A DNA stretch of 64,000 bases from Roseateles noduli. Its GTDB lineage: Bacteria; Pseudomonadota; Gammaproteobacteria; Burkholderiales; Burkholderiaceae_C. Position numbers and translations under genes: made by a program. Each line of letters begins with the position of its first letter. Position 1 is the stretch's first letter. The DNA lies in contig NIOE01000003.1 of NCBI GenBank assembly GCA_002205125.1, positions 372,001-436,000 of the forward strand, written 5' to 3'. Positions 18,085 through 26,477 of this stretch are shown piece after piece. The notes beneath the pieces are model-generated. The model was not told the DNA's origin. It did not search any database and saw only the letters and a list, made by a program, of their open reading frames with translations.

Positions 18085-18753
18085 ATGAACGCCCTCTTCC
18101 GCACCCCGCTCCAGCTCCGGTCCCGACTGGCGGCCCTGGTCCCGACCTCGGCGCCAACGCTGGCACCGGCCGTCCTCGACCTTCCCGCCCTGATGGGCGC
18201 CGAAGCCTGGGCGCGGCTGCCCGCCGCCGTGCAGCGCCGTTTCGGCACGCATGCGGAGCCGGTCTGCTACGCCGGCCGGATGGACTTGCACTGCTCGCGC
18301 CTGGGCCGCGTGCTGGCCTGGCTCGCCTGGCCGCTGCGCGGACCGCTGACGCCCGACTGCGCCAAGGACCTGCCGGTCGAGGTCGCCGTCACGCCCGACG
18401 GCCATGGCGGCGTGATCTGGTCCCGCGGGCTGGGTCGCCGGGTCGTCCAGTCGGTCAAGCGCGCGCATCCCGACGGCCCCGGCGTGCTCGAACGCACCCG
18501 CGGCGGTCTGGCGATGGCGCTCGACGTCCTGGAGGACGACGGCGCTCTCGTCTTCCAGAGCCGCCATTACCTGTGGTGCCTCGGCCCGGTCCGGCTGCGC
18601 CTGCCCGCGCTGCTCAGCCCGGGCCAGTGCCGCGTCGAGCACCGCGACCTCGGCGCCGGCCGCTTCCGCTTCACCCTGACCATGACCCACGCCCGCTGGG
18701 GTCAGACCTTTCAACAGACCGGCGAGTTCATCGACCCGGTCCAGGAGTCCTGA
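18085..18753 (+). CDS. DUF4166 domain-containing protein
   Basis: 222 residues from ATG 18085, preceded by a strong GGAGGAG. The start of the domain (LPALMGAEAWARLPAAVQRRF) and the ending (FRFTLTMTHARWGQTFQQTGEF) match the DUF4166 pattern. Predicted soluble, mixed alpha/beta, no signal peptide. It is separated by a single base from the downstream epimerase-like gene. DUF4166 is commonly found with such epimerases, but its biochemical role is not known. Confidence 0.8.
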   Translation: MNALFRTPLQLRSRLAALVPTSAPTLAPAVLDLPALMGAEAWARLPAAVQRRFGTHAEPVCYAGRMDLHCSRLGRVLAWLAWPLRGPLTPDCAKDLPVEVAVTPDGHGGVIWSRGLGRRVVQSVKRAHPDGPGVLERTRGGLAMALDVLEDDGALVFQSRHYLWCLGPVRLRLPALLSPGQCRVEHRDLGAGRFRFTLTMTHARWGQTFQQTGEFIDPVQES

Positions 18754-18754
18754 T

Positions 18755-20272
18755 ATGCACATCCTCGATGCCGTCCTGATCGTCCAGGCGCTGCTGGGCG
18801 CGTTCGACAACCTCTGGCACCACGAATGGGCGGCGCGGCTGCCGCATCGCCGCGGCGCGCGGCGCGAGCTCGCGCTGCATGCGGGGCGCGAAGCGCTCTA
18901 CGGCGCCCTCTTCCTCGGCCTGGCCTGGTGGTCGTGGCACGGCACGCTCGCCCTGGCCGTCGCCGCCGTGCTGGCCGTGGAGGTGGTGATCACGCTGACC
19001 GACTTCCTCGAGGAGGACCGAACCCGTCAACTGCCGCCCTTCGAGCGCTGGCTGCACACGGTGCTGACGGTGAGCTACGGACTGTTCCTCGGCCTGATGG
19101 GACCGCGCCTGATCGAGTGGTGGCAGCAGCCGACGGCGCTGGCGCCCGCGGGACGGGGTCTGGTGTCGTGGGTCTTCACCGCGATGGCTGTCGCCGTCGG
19201 GGCATGGAGCCTGAGGAACGCACTGGCCGTGCGGCGTCTGGGCCGCGAGGCCGAGGCGCTGCGCGAGTTGCCCGTGCTGCCGCCCGCGCCACGGCACGCC
19301 TCTGCGGTGCTGATCACCGGTGCGACCGGCTTCGTCGGCCAGGCGCTGGTGCAGCGGCTGCGCGCGCAAGGCCGGCGCCTGATCGTGCTGTCGCGCGATC
19401 CGAAGCAGGCACGGCTGCAGTTCGGCGCGGACATCGCCGTCGTCGGTTCGCTCGACGAGATCGCCGCGGAGATGCGCATCGAGGCCTTCGTCCATCTCGC
19501 CGGTGCGCGCGTGCTGGGCCGCCCGTGGACCCGCGCCCGTCGCCGCGAGCTGATGGAAAGCCGCACCCGCCTGACCGAGCAGCTCCATCGCCTGGCGCGT
19601 CGCCTGGAGCGTCCGCCGGCGGTGCTGGTGGCCGCCTCGGCGGTCGGCTTCTACGGCGCGCCGCCAGCGAGCGTGGTCTGCGACGAGCGCTCGCCCGCGC
19701 AGCGCGGCGTGTTCCAGTCCGACCTCTGCGCGGCCATCGAGCACGAGGCGATGCGCATGGAAACCGTCGGCATGCGCGTCGTGCGGCTGCGCTTCGGCGT
19801 GATCCTCGGTCGCGAGGACGGCGCGTATCCGATGCAGGCGCTGGCGGCCCGTCTCGGACTCGCCGCGCGACTGGGCGACGGCAGCCAGCCGGTGCCGTGG
19901 ATCCACCGGGACGATGCCGTCGGCTTCATCGACTGGGCGCTGCGACGCCCCGACCTGCGCGGCGCCGTCAACGCCGTGGCGCCGGACCTGTGCGACCAGG
20001 CGGCGTTCTCGACGGCGCTCGCCGCCTCGTTCGGACGTCCGGCCTGGATGCGGATGCCGGCGGCGCCGCTGCGCGCACTCGCGGGCGAGATGTCGACCTT
20101 GTTGCTGGACGGTCAACGCGTCGTGCCGCGCATCGCCCTGGCCAACGCCTATCCCTACCGTTTCGCGACGCTCGCGGCGGCGCTGCGCGACCTCGCTTCG
20201 CATCCCGACGCACCGGTTCGGATGCGGCCCTCCGACGAGGGACGCACTGCCGACGATGCCGCCTCGATGTAA
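18755..20272 (+). CDS. TIGR01777-type epimerase fused to an N-terminal membrane domain
   Basis: 505 residues. The first 160 hold about four hydrophobic segments (for example ALYGALFLGLAWWS). From residue 183 a Rossmann epimerase domain begins with TGATGFVG (188-195), continues with HLAGARVLGRPWT and the SAVGFYG motif, and ends in the DUF1731-like C-terminal domain. The soluble half resembles YfcH-type NAD(P)-dependent sugar-nucleotide epimerase-like proteins of unknown substrate; the membrane part suggests envelope-associated action. It follows the DUF4166 gene by 1 nt. Its last 75 bases contain the PIP-like box of the next gene. Confidence 0.88.
   Translation: MHILDAVLIVQALLGAFDNLWHHEWAARLPHRRGARRELALHAGREALYGALFLGLAWWSWHGTLALAVAAVLAVEVVITLTDFLEEDRTRQLPPFERWLHTVLTVSYGLFLGLMGPRLIEWWQQPTALAPAGRGLVSWVFTAMAVAVGAWSLRNALAVRRLGREAEALRELPVLPPAPRHASAVLITGATGFVGQALVQRLRAQGRRLIVLSRDPKQARLQFGADIAVVGSLDEIAAEMRIEAFVHLAGARVLGRPWTRARRRELMESRTRLTEQLHRLARRLERPPAVLVAASAVGFYGAPPASVVCDERSPAQRGVFQSDLCAAIEHEAMRMETVGMRVVRLRFGVILGREDGAYPMQALAARLGLAARLGDGSQPVPWIHRDDAVGFIDWALRRPDLRGAVNAVAPDLCDQAAFSTALAASFGRPAWMRMPAAPLRALAGEMSTLLLDGQRVVPRIALANAYPYRFATLAAALRDLASHPDAPVRMRPSDEGRTADDAASM
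20197..20220 (+). promoter_or_regulatory. PIP/hrpII-box-like motif (TTCG-N16-TTCG)
   Basis: TTCGC at 20197-20201 and TTCGG at 20217-20221 give TTCG-N16-TTCG, also fitting TTCGB-N15-TTCGB, the element bound by HrpB in Ralstonia and HrpX in Xanthomonas. It lies 68 bp upstream of the ATG of a candidate effector gene. A relaxed ANNNT -10-like element (GACGAT, 20252-20257) begins 31 bases after the box; the first base is G rather than the pyrimidine of the Ralstonia consensus. A chance match somewhere in 64 kb is expected, so the value is in its position. Confidence 0.45.
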
Positions 20273-20288
20273 CGGCATTCAAGGCGTC

Positions 20289-22103
20289 ATGAGCAGCACC
20301 ATTCCCACCGCACGCGCGATCACCGTCCCTCCTCCGTCGGCCGAAACGCTGAGCGGGCCTTCGAGTGGAACGCTCTCCGGACCGCAGTCGGGCTCGCAGA
20401 CGCCGACGCAGACCACGCCGGCCGCCGCCGATCCGCAGCTCAAGCCGCCCTCGAGCGAACACATCCTGCCCGGCCTGTCCTCGCGCCGCTCGTCCCTGGG
20501 CAGCGCGAAGCAGGAAGGCGGCGCCGACAACGAGCCAGTCCGCTCGCGCCCGACCACCCCGCCGCGCCAGACGGCGCCCAAGGTGCTCAGCCGGACGTCC
20601 TCGACGAACAGCACCGGCGGCCCCGGGCGCTCGGCCGACGGGCAGGAGCACATCCCGATGACGCCGCTGAGCGGCAACCTCAACGGCAGCAGCAGCTCGC
20701 TGTCCAGCGACGCGCAGCGTCCGGTCGGCGGTGCGCCCGGCGGCGCGCCGGCCATCACCGAGCAGCGCCGCTCCTCGGCCACCGAGACGGAACATTCATC
20801 CGCGCTGCCGCGCCAGCCGCGCGACGAGATCACCGAGCTGACGCGCGGCATGCCGGGCGCGTTCGATCCCCTGCCCCGTGCGGAGCCGGAGGCCGGGCCG
20901 CGCGCGCCGGCCGGTCTGGCGTCGCTGCACGCGGCCACCGTGCCGAGCCCGCGCGACGTGAATCCGCGCATGGACCTCAGCGCGCTCGCGCAGAAACTGC
21001 CCGACGACGTCACCGGCTGCGTCGCCTACATGCTCAGCGCGATGCGCAAGGGCCCCGAGGACATTCCCGCGCTCGAGACCCTGGCCAGGCAGCAGACCGC
21101 GGTGCTCGAGTCGCGCGGCATCCGCACCCGCGACGACTTCGTCTCGGTGCTCCAGCAGGTGCAGTGGCGCGACCAGGGCACGGCGATGATGCACGGCATG
21201 GCCTCGGCCAGCGGCTTCAACCTCGGCAGCCTGCCGGTGAACCTGAAGGTGGCCGACCTGACCCTGGCCGGCCTGATGAAGACCATGCCGCAGCTGCCGG
21301 TCGCCGTGCCGGCGCTCATCACCGGCGCGATCATGGGCTTCGCGCTGTCGACGCTGGACGTCGCCTCCGGTGCCGCCGCGGGCAAGACCTTCCACGACGC
21401 CTACTTCACCCGCCCGCCGGGCGAGCAGCTGGCCAATCAGCTGCCCGACCATCTCGCCAACGCGAACCCGCCGACCAAGACCAGCCTGGCGAAGGACAAC
21501 TCGGCGGCGGCGGGCCTGAGCTACGGCGCGGCGCGCAACGGCGCGATCCGCGTGCCGCTGATGGTCGGCCTGGAACTCGCCGGCAAGCCCGAGGTGCGGG
21601 CCAAGGTCGATGCCCTGGTCGATCCGCTGCTGGGCCTGCCGGTGGGCGGCGGCGGCATGCGCATCGCCAAGAACAGCTTCGACGTCACCGCCGGACGCGC
21701 GGGCTTCCAGCACTTCCTGGCGCGCGAGGACCTCGGCGCCTGCATCGACCACCTCCAGAAGCCGGGCTCGGAACAGGTCCTCAGCGCCCTGGCGCGCTTC
21801 GGCACCCACGCCGTCAACCTCAAGCAGACCTTCCCCGAAGCGCTGGGCGACGTCTTCGCGAGCAAGGTCGGCTGGACCTCGCACGGCATCCTCGGCGCCG
21901 GCTTCGGCGGACTGACCGCCATGGTCGCGAGCCTGCCGGCGACGCTGCAGAAGGACTACGGCCTCAGCGAGACGGCGGCCAACATCACGACCCAGTCGCT
22001 GAAGTTCGTGGTGCTGCAGGCGCTCTATCACGTGTGGGGCGGCGCGCTCGGCGCGGTCGGCGGCCCCAAGGCGCCGGATCCGGCGGCGGTCTCGCACGCC
22101 TGA
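20289..22103 (+). CDS. Candidate type III-secreted effector or translocon-like protein
   Basis: 604 residues from ATG 20289. The first 200 residues are disordered and rich in Ser, Pro, Thr and Gln, with no acidic residue before position 19, a pattern typical of type III secretion signals. They include a tandem LSGPSSG/LSGPQSG. The folded C-terminal 400 residues are largely helical with three hydrophobic Gly/Ala-rich segments (VPALITGAIMGFALST; GAGFGGLTAMVASLPA; KFVVLQALYHVWGGALG) that could insert in membranes. No Sec signal. A PIP-like box lies 68 bp upstream and a terminator hairpin follows. I do not recognise a named family; no secretion apparatus gene is in the window. Confidence 0.6.
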   Translation: MSSTIPTARAITVPPPSAETLSGPSSGTLSGPQSGSQTPTQTTPAAADPQLKPPSSEHILPGLSSRRSSLGSAKQEGGADNEPVRSRPTTPPRQTAPKVLSRTSSTNSTGGPGRSADGQEHIPMTPLSGNLNGSSSSLSSDAQRPVGGAPGGAPAITEQRRSSATETEHSSALPRQPRDEITELTRGMPGAFDPLPRAEPEAGPRAPAGLASLHAATVPSPRDVNPRMDLSALAQKLPDDVTGCVAYMLSAMRKGPEDIPALETLARQQTAVLESRGIRTRDDFVSVLQQVQWRDQGTAMMHGMASASGFNLGSLPVNLKVADLTLAGLMKTMPQLPVAVPALITGAIMGFALSTLDVASGAAAGKTFHDAYFTRPPGEQLANQLPDHLANANPPTKTSLAKDNSAAAGLSYGAARNGAIRVPLMVGLELAGKPEVRAKVDALVDPLLGLPVGGGGMRIAKNSFDVTAGRAGFQHFLAREDLGACIDHLQKPGSEQVLSALARFGTHAVNLKQTFPEALGDVFASKVGWTSHGILGAGFGGLTAMVASLPATLQKDYGLSETAANITTQSLKFVVLQALYHVWGGALGAVGGPKAPDPAAVSHA

Positions 22104-22143
22104 TACGCGCTCGATGCGCGCTTGATGCGGCCCGACGCGGCCT

Positions 22144-22163
22144 GCGCCCCGGCGTCGGGGCGC
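22144..22163 (+). terminator. Hairpin terminator after the candidate effector
   Basis: GCGCCCCG-GCGT-CGGGGCGC is a perfect 8-bp GC stem with a four-base loop, 40 nt after the stop codon at 22103. No T-tract follows. It separates the effector-like gene from the di-heme lipoprotein gene. Confidence 0.55.
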
Positions 22164-22303
22164 GCGTCGGCGCATCAATTCGTCACACATTTAAACTTGC
22201 CGACCGGCAAATCAAACGAGGACACTCCCTGCGCCTGACCCTCGGATGAGGGACACACACACCACCAATCGCACCAAGACCAACAGGCACGGGAGGGACT
22301 GAC

Positions 22304-24649
22304 ATGATGGGCAAGGCGTTCGTCCGTGCCCTGCTGGGCAGCGCCTTGCTGACCGCCTGCGTCGGCGGCGGCAACGGCTTCAGCGGACAGCACGGGAGCG
22401 GCCTCCGGTTCGCCCCGGGCCACGGAACAGGCGACGACAGCGCCGTCGGAACGGACTTCGGGCCGGACATCGGGCCGGACGACACGACGACCACTTCGCC
22501 CTTCCTCACGCCCGCCGAGGGCGCGACGCCGACGCCGCTGTTCGGGCCGCAAGCGCCGGTGGAGACGCTGCAGTTCACGCTGCCAGACGGCACGCTGGTC
22601 ACGCGCTTCGGCAACCGCGCCGTCGGCCGCCACGGCCGCGAGCGCGGCGAGGAGTGGAACGAGGCCGGCCAGGGTCCCAACGAGACCGTCGACGAGTCCG
22701 GCAAGCCGGTCGACAAGGGCCGCGGCGCGTACCTGGGCTTCGTCCCGAACTCCTTCAGGAACCGCACCTGGGGCCTGGAGATCGTCGACGACAGCCGCGT
22801 CCCGGGCGTCACCCGCCCCACCCTGAAGGTCAACACCTACAACCCGACGGTGGACTTCCTGCCGGGCGGCACGGCGTTCTTCCGCGCCTTCGACCGCGCC
22901 GGCGTGACCGGCTACGGCTGGATGGAGAACGGCACGCTGGTCGACGGGACAGACCCGGTCTGCAAGCCCGTGAGCTACCCGGCCGGCGGCAAGCCCGGCG
23001 TCGACCACTGCACGGTCCTGGTCAAGGAGTACCCGGGCCACATGGGCCTGGGCCAGGACGGCTTCCCGGACGGCACCGTCGTGGGCGCCCGGGCGCTGAG
23101 GATCGGCGATCCGATCGAGGTGGCGCCGTCCATGTTCACGACCCTGGCGTCGATGCGGGGCCGCGGGGACGCCGGCGGCATCCGCTACTTCGCGGGCGAG
23201 TGGCTCTATGTCGTCGGGCAAGGCCTGACCCCCTGGCACGGGGTCCAGCCGCGCCTGAACAGCGCGCCGCTGCCGGAGTCCACCCTGTCGGGCGGCCTCG
23301 GCTCCGTCTCGTACAACTATTCGGACGAAGGCTTCCGGATGTTCCAGCAGCCGGTGGGCAACATCGGCATGCAGGACATGCAGCGCTTCGTCGACGGTCG
23401 ACGCACGGCCCACAGCAGTTTCGTCACCGGCGCGCACGACGAGGCCGGCAACGACCCGATGCCCGCCGTCGCCGACCTGGCGGGCAAGCGCTTCAACGCG
23501 GCGTCCTGCGTGCAGTGCCACACCAACAACGGCCGCAGTCCTGCGCCGTTCATGGTGGACCAGCGCCTGGAGGGCATGGCCTTCCACGTGGCCGTGCGGG
23601 CGGACGACGGCACGATCCGTCCGGATCCGCGCTACGGCTCGGCGATCCTGATGAACGCGGCGTCGGCCTCGGGCGCGTCGCGGGACGGCGGCAACGCGGT
23701 CAAGGTCGCGGGCTTCGAGACCCGCGGCGTCACGCTGGCCGACGGCACGACGGTCGAGCTGCGCAAGGCGAAGTTCGCCTTCGAAGGCCCCACGCCGCAG
23801 CTCTGGTCGGCGCGCGCCGCGCAGCCGCTGATCGGCGTCGGTCTGCTGGAGGCGGTGCCCGAGGCGGACATCCTGGCGCGCGTGCGGACCAGGCCGGACG
23901 CCGACGGCGTGCTGGGCCGGGCCAACTTCAGCGTCGATCCGGAAACCGGCGCGACGCGGCTGGGCCGCTTCGGCTGGAAGGCGGGCAAGTCCAGCCTCCG
24001 TCACCAGGTGGCCGCGGCGCTGCTGAACGACATGTCGGTGACCTCGTCGGTGTTCCCCAACCGCAGCTGCGCGATGGATCCCGCGGGCTGCCGCACGGCC
24101 CCGCCGCAGACGGGGATCCCGGAGACCGACCTGGTCGCCCTGACGCAGTACATGCAGCTGCTGGCCGTGCCGGCGCAGCGCAGCCTGGCGAGCGGCTTCC
24201 CCAAGGGGGTCGCGCCGATGGAAGAGCACCGCGTGGATCCGGTCCAGGTGGCGGCCGGCCGCAAGGTCTTCGACGCGCTGCGCTGCGCGGCCTGCCACAT
24301 GGCGGAGATGAAGACAGGCAGCCACCATCCGTTCGCGGAACTGCGCGACCAGACCATCCGGCCCTTCACCGACCTGCTGCTGCACGACATGGGCCCGGGC
24401 CTGGCGGACAGCCTGCCGGAGGGACGTGCATCGGGCAAGATGTGGCGCACCTCGGCGCTGTGGGGCATCGGGTACACCGAGAAGGTGGCGCAATGGACGC
24501 CGGTCGGCTACCTGCACGACGGGCGCGCCCGCAACCTCACCGAAGCCATCCTGTGGCACGGCGGCGAGGCCGAGAAGTCGCGGCAGCGCTTCGAGAAGCT
24601 GTCGACGGTGGAGCGGGAGGCGCTGCTGGCCTGGTTGAGGTCGCTGTAG
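22304..24649 (+). CDS. Di-heme oxidoreductase-family lipoprotein (DUF1111-type)
   Basis: 781 residues. N-terminal signal with lipobox LLTAC (Cys19), then a Gly/Asp/Thr-rich linker (20-80). Two covalent haem sites are visible: CVQCH (402-406) and CAACH (661-665). The sequence around them (FNAASCVQCHTNNGRSPAPF; RKVFDALRCAACH; TSALWGIGYTEKV) and the ending LYDGR-like YLHDGRARNLTEAILWHGGEAE match the di-haem oxidoreductase/thiol-oxidoreductase family related to cytochrome c peroxidases. It is predicted to act in the periplasm, anchored to a membrane. GGGAGGGAC precedes the ATG. It stands alone, with no partner redox gene nearby. Confidence 0.87.
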   Translation: MMGKAFVRALLGSALLTACVGGGNGFSGQHGSGLRFAPGHGTGDDSAVGTDFGPDIGPDDTTTTSPFLTPAEGATPTPLFGPQAPVETLQFTLPDGTLVTRFGNRAVGRHGRERGEEWNEAGQGPNETVDESGKPVDKGRGAYLGFVPNSFRNRTWGLEIVDDSRVPGVTRPTLKVNTYNPTVDFLPGGTAFFRAFDRAGVTGYGWMENGTLVDGTDPVCKPVSYPAGGKPGVDHCTVLVKEYPGHMGLGQDGFPDGTVVGARALRIGDPIEVAPSMFTTLASMRGRGDAGGIRYFAGEWLYVVGQGLTPWHGVQPRLNSAPLPESTLSGGLGSVSYNYSDEGFRMFQQPVGNIGMQDMQRFVDGRRTAHSSFVTGAHDEAGNDPMPAVADLAGKRFNAASCVQCHTNNGRSPAPFMVDQRLEGMAFHVAVRADDGTIRPDPRYGSAILMNAASASGASRDGGNAVKVAGFETRGVTLADGTTVELRKAKFAFEGPTPQLWSARAAQPLIGVGLLEAVPEADILARVRTRPDADGVLGRANFSVDPETGATRLGRFGWKAGKSSLRHQVAAALLNDMSVTSSVFPNRSCAMDPAGCRTAPPQTGIPETDLVALTQYMQLLAVPAQRSLASGFPKGVAPMEEHRVDPVQVAAGRKVFDALRCAACHMAEMKTGSHHPFAELRDQTIRPFTDLLLHDMGPGLADSLPEGRASGKMWRTSALWGIGYTEKVAQWTPVGYLHDGRARNLTEAILWHGGEAEKSRQRFEKLSTVEREALLAWLRSL

Positions 24650-24658
24650 ACGCCGGAC

Positions 24659-26320
24659 TCAGTCCCTGGTCGTCACGCCGAGGCGCCTGGCCAGCCGCAG
24701 GAAGTTGCTGCGGTCCATGCCCGCCTCGCGGGCGGCGGCAGCCATCGCGCCGCCGTTGCGTCGCAGGGCGTCCTCGATCCATCGCCGTTGGAAACGCTCT
24801 GTGGCCTCACGCAGGCCGACACCAACACCGGCACCAACACCGGCACCAACACCGGCTTTGCTCGAGTAGTCGACATCGACACCGACGTCCACATTGAGCT
24901 CTGCGTCTGCGTCGAAGCCCGCGCCGGCACTGGAGCGGGCGCCGGCAACGTCGGCTGCGGCGACTGAAGGTCGCTGCGATGCCGCCGTTTCAACGGGCGG
25001 CGAAGCCAATCCCAGATGCGCCGGCTCGATGGCGATCCACCGCCCTCCCCGGCCCGCCGACGACAAGGCGCGCAGCGCGGCGCGGCTGATCAGGTGTTCC
25101 AGCTCGCGCACGTTGCCGGGCCAGTCGTGACCCACCAGCGCCTGCGAGGCCGCGGGCGAGAGCCTCAGGTTACTCGCGCCGAGCCGGTGCTGGTTCTCCT
25201 CCAGGAAGCCGCCGGCCAGCGCCAGCACGTCGCGGCCGCGCTCGCGCAGCGGCGGCACGCGCAGCGGGTAGACCGACAGCCGGTGGTAGAGGTCGGCGCG
25301 GAAGCGCCCACGCGCGACCTCCTCGCGCAGGTCGCGGTTGGTCGCGGCGATCACGCGCACGTCGACCTTCTGCACCCGGTCGCTGCCGGGCCGCTGCACG
25401 TCGCCGCTCTGCAGCACGCGCAGCAGCTTGGCCTGCACCGGCAGGGGCAGCTCGCCGACCTCGTCCAGCAGCAGCGTGCCGCCGTCGGCCAGTTCGAACT
25501 TGCCGCTGCGGTCGGCGATCGCGCCGGTGAATGCGCCGCGCTTGTGGCCGAAGAGCTCACTGTCCGCCAGCGTCTCCGGCAGCGCCGCGCAGTTGATCTG
25601 CACCAGCGGTCGATCGCGCCGCGAAGAACGCGCATGCAGCCGCTCCGCAACCAGTTCCTTGCCGACACCGGTCTCGCCGAGGATCAGCACCGTGAGATCG
25701 GATCCGGCGACGGTGTCGATCTCCTCGCGCAACCGGACCATCGCGGCGCTGCGGCCGAGCAGCTCGCGCGATCCGCCGCGCGAGGCGGCGCGCGCCAGCG
25801 CCTGTTCCTGCTCGGCGCGGCGGGCCATCTCGGCGATGGTTTCCTCGGCGGCGATGCCGGTCTCGAGCAGTCGCACGATGCCCTGCAGTCGAGCGTCGTC
25901 GACGCCGTCGAAAGCGCGCGGATCCAGCGCGTCCAGGGTCACCAGTCCCCAGATCCTGCCGTCGACGCGCAGCGGCGCGCCCATGCAGTCGTGCACCGCT
26001 TCAAGCTCCTGCTGGTGCTCCAGCAGCCCGTCGTACGGATCGGGCAGACCCGCATCCGCCGCGAAACGCAGCCCCTTCCCGCTGTCGAGCAAGCGCGCCA
26101 GGCGCGGATGCGCCGCCACCGGAAAACGTCGGCCGAGGGCTTCCTCGGCCAGTCCGTCGACGGCCACCGGCTGGAGCACCGGCGCGGCTTCGTCGGGCAC
26201 CAGTCGGAGGAGCGCCGCGGCGTCGCAGCGGACCAGGCCGCGCACGGCGGCGAGCAGTTGGCGGTAGCGGGAATCTGGCGTCACTTTGACCTGACCGTTG
26301 TCAATCCGACACCAGCGCAT
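24659..26320 (-). CDS. norR: Nitric-oxide-responsive sigma-54 activator NorR
   Basis: 553 residues from ATG 26320; GTG 26284 is an alternative. The N-terminal GAF domain ([39 protein letters not shown]) aligns closely by eye with NorR of E. coli. The AAA+ domain has GETGVGKE and an intact GAFTGA loop, and the Fis-type helix-turn-helix ([26 protein letters not shown]) ends the protein. NorR binds NO through a GAF-domain iron and activates NO-detoxifying genes. Between AAA+ and HTH lies an unusually long linker with an AGVG repeat. It is divergent from hmp with NorR-like sites between. Confidence 0.93.
   Translation of the reverse strand: MRWCRIDNGQVKVTPDSRYRQLLAAVRGLVRCDAAALLRLVPDEAAPVLQPVAVDGLAEEALGRRFPVAAHPRLARLLDSGKGLRFAADAGLPDPYDGLLEHQQELEAVHDCMGAPLRVDGRIWGLVTLDALDPRAFDGVDDARLQGIVRLLETGIAAEETIAEMARRAEQEQALARAASRGGSRELLGRSAAMVRLREEIDTVAGSDLTVLILGETGVGKELVAERLHARSSRRDRPLVQINCAALPETLADSELFGHKRGAFTGAIADRSGKFELADGGTLLLDEVGELPLPVQAKLLRVLQSGDVQRPGSDRVQKVDVRVIAATNRDLREEVARGRFRADLYHRLSVYPLRVPPLRERGRDVLALAGGFLEENQHRLGASNLRLSPAASQALVGHDWPGNVRELEHLISRAALRALSSAGRGGRWIAIEPAHLGLASPPVETAASQRPSVAAADVAGARSSAGAGFDADAELNVDVGVDVDYSSKAGVGAGVGAGVGVGLREATERFQRRWIEDALRRNGGAMAAAAREAGMDRSNFLRLARRLGVTTRD
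24821..24856. repeat. 12-bp tandem repeat, three perfect copies, within norR
   Basis: ACCAACACCGGC is repeated exactly three times. On the coding (minus) strand it encodes the AGVG units in the NorR linker. Copy-number changes would keep frame and only change linker length. Confidence 0.9.
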
Positions 26321-26337
26321 TTTCGGTCATTTCGACC
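26279..26337. promoter_or_regulatory. Three NorR-type GT-N7-AC enhancer sites between norR and hmp
   Basis: Three related 11-mers are present: GTCACTTTGAC (26280-26290), GTCAATCCGAC (26300-26310) and GTCATTTCGAC (26326-26336). Each is GT-N7-AC, and all share GTCA at the left and GAC at the right. The third is flanked to give GGT-N7-ACC. Three such sites upstream of a sigma-54 promoter is the known NorR architecture in E. coli. The first site overlaps the norR start region, so autoregulation is possible. I found no convincing -24/-12 sigma-54 promoter for hmp. Confidence 0.75.
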
Positions 26338-26477
26338 TCAATGACGAGTTCGGGCGAATCAACGCCAGTCACCTCATTGAAAATCAATCAGTTAGGAGCA
26401 GGTTCGAAAGTTGGCGGCGCTGGCACGGATCGTGAGTGGGAAAGACCATCCACAACGAAGCCGGAGTAGAGAAGCTC

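Noticed and set aside
22175-24559. 794-codon antisense frame opposite the di-haem lipoprotein gene
   Set aside because: Arg/Ala/Val/Asp low-complexity translation without motifs; the sense frame has a lipobox and two CxxCH sites.
24821-24856. Tandem 12-mers as a CRISPR-like or iteron array
   Set aside because: Copies are contiguous without spacers and lie in frame within norR; they code for a linker.
26421-26436. TGGCAC-N5 element as sigma-54 promoter of hmp
   Set aside because: The -24 half fits, but the -12 half reads GTGAG instead of TTGCA and lacks the essential GC.
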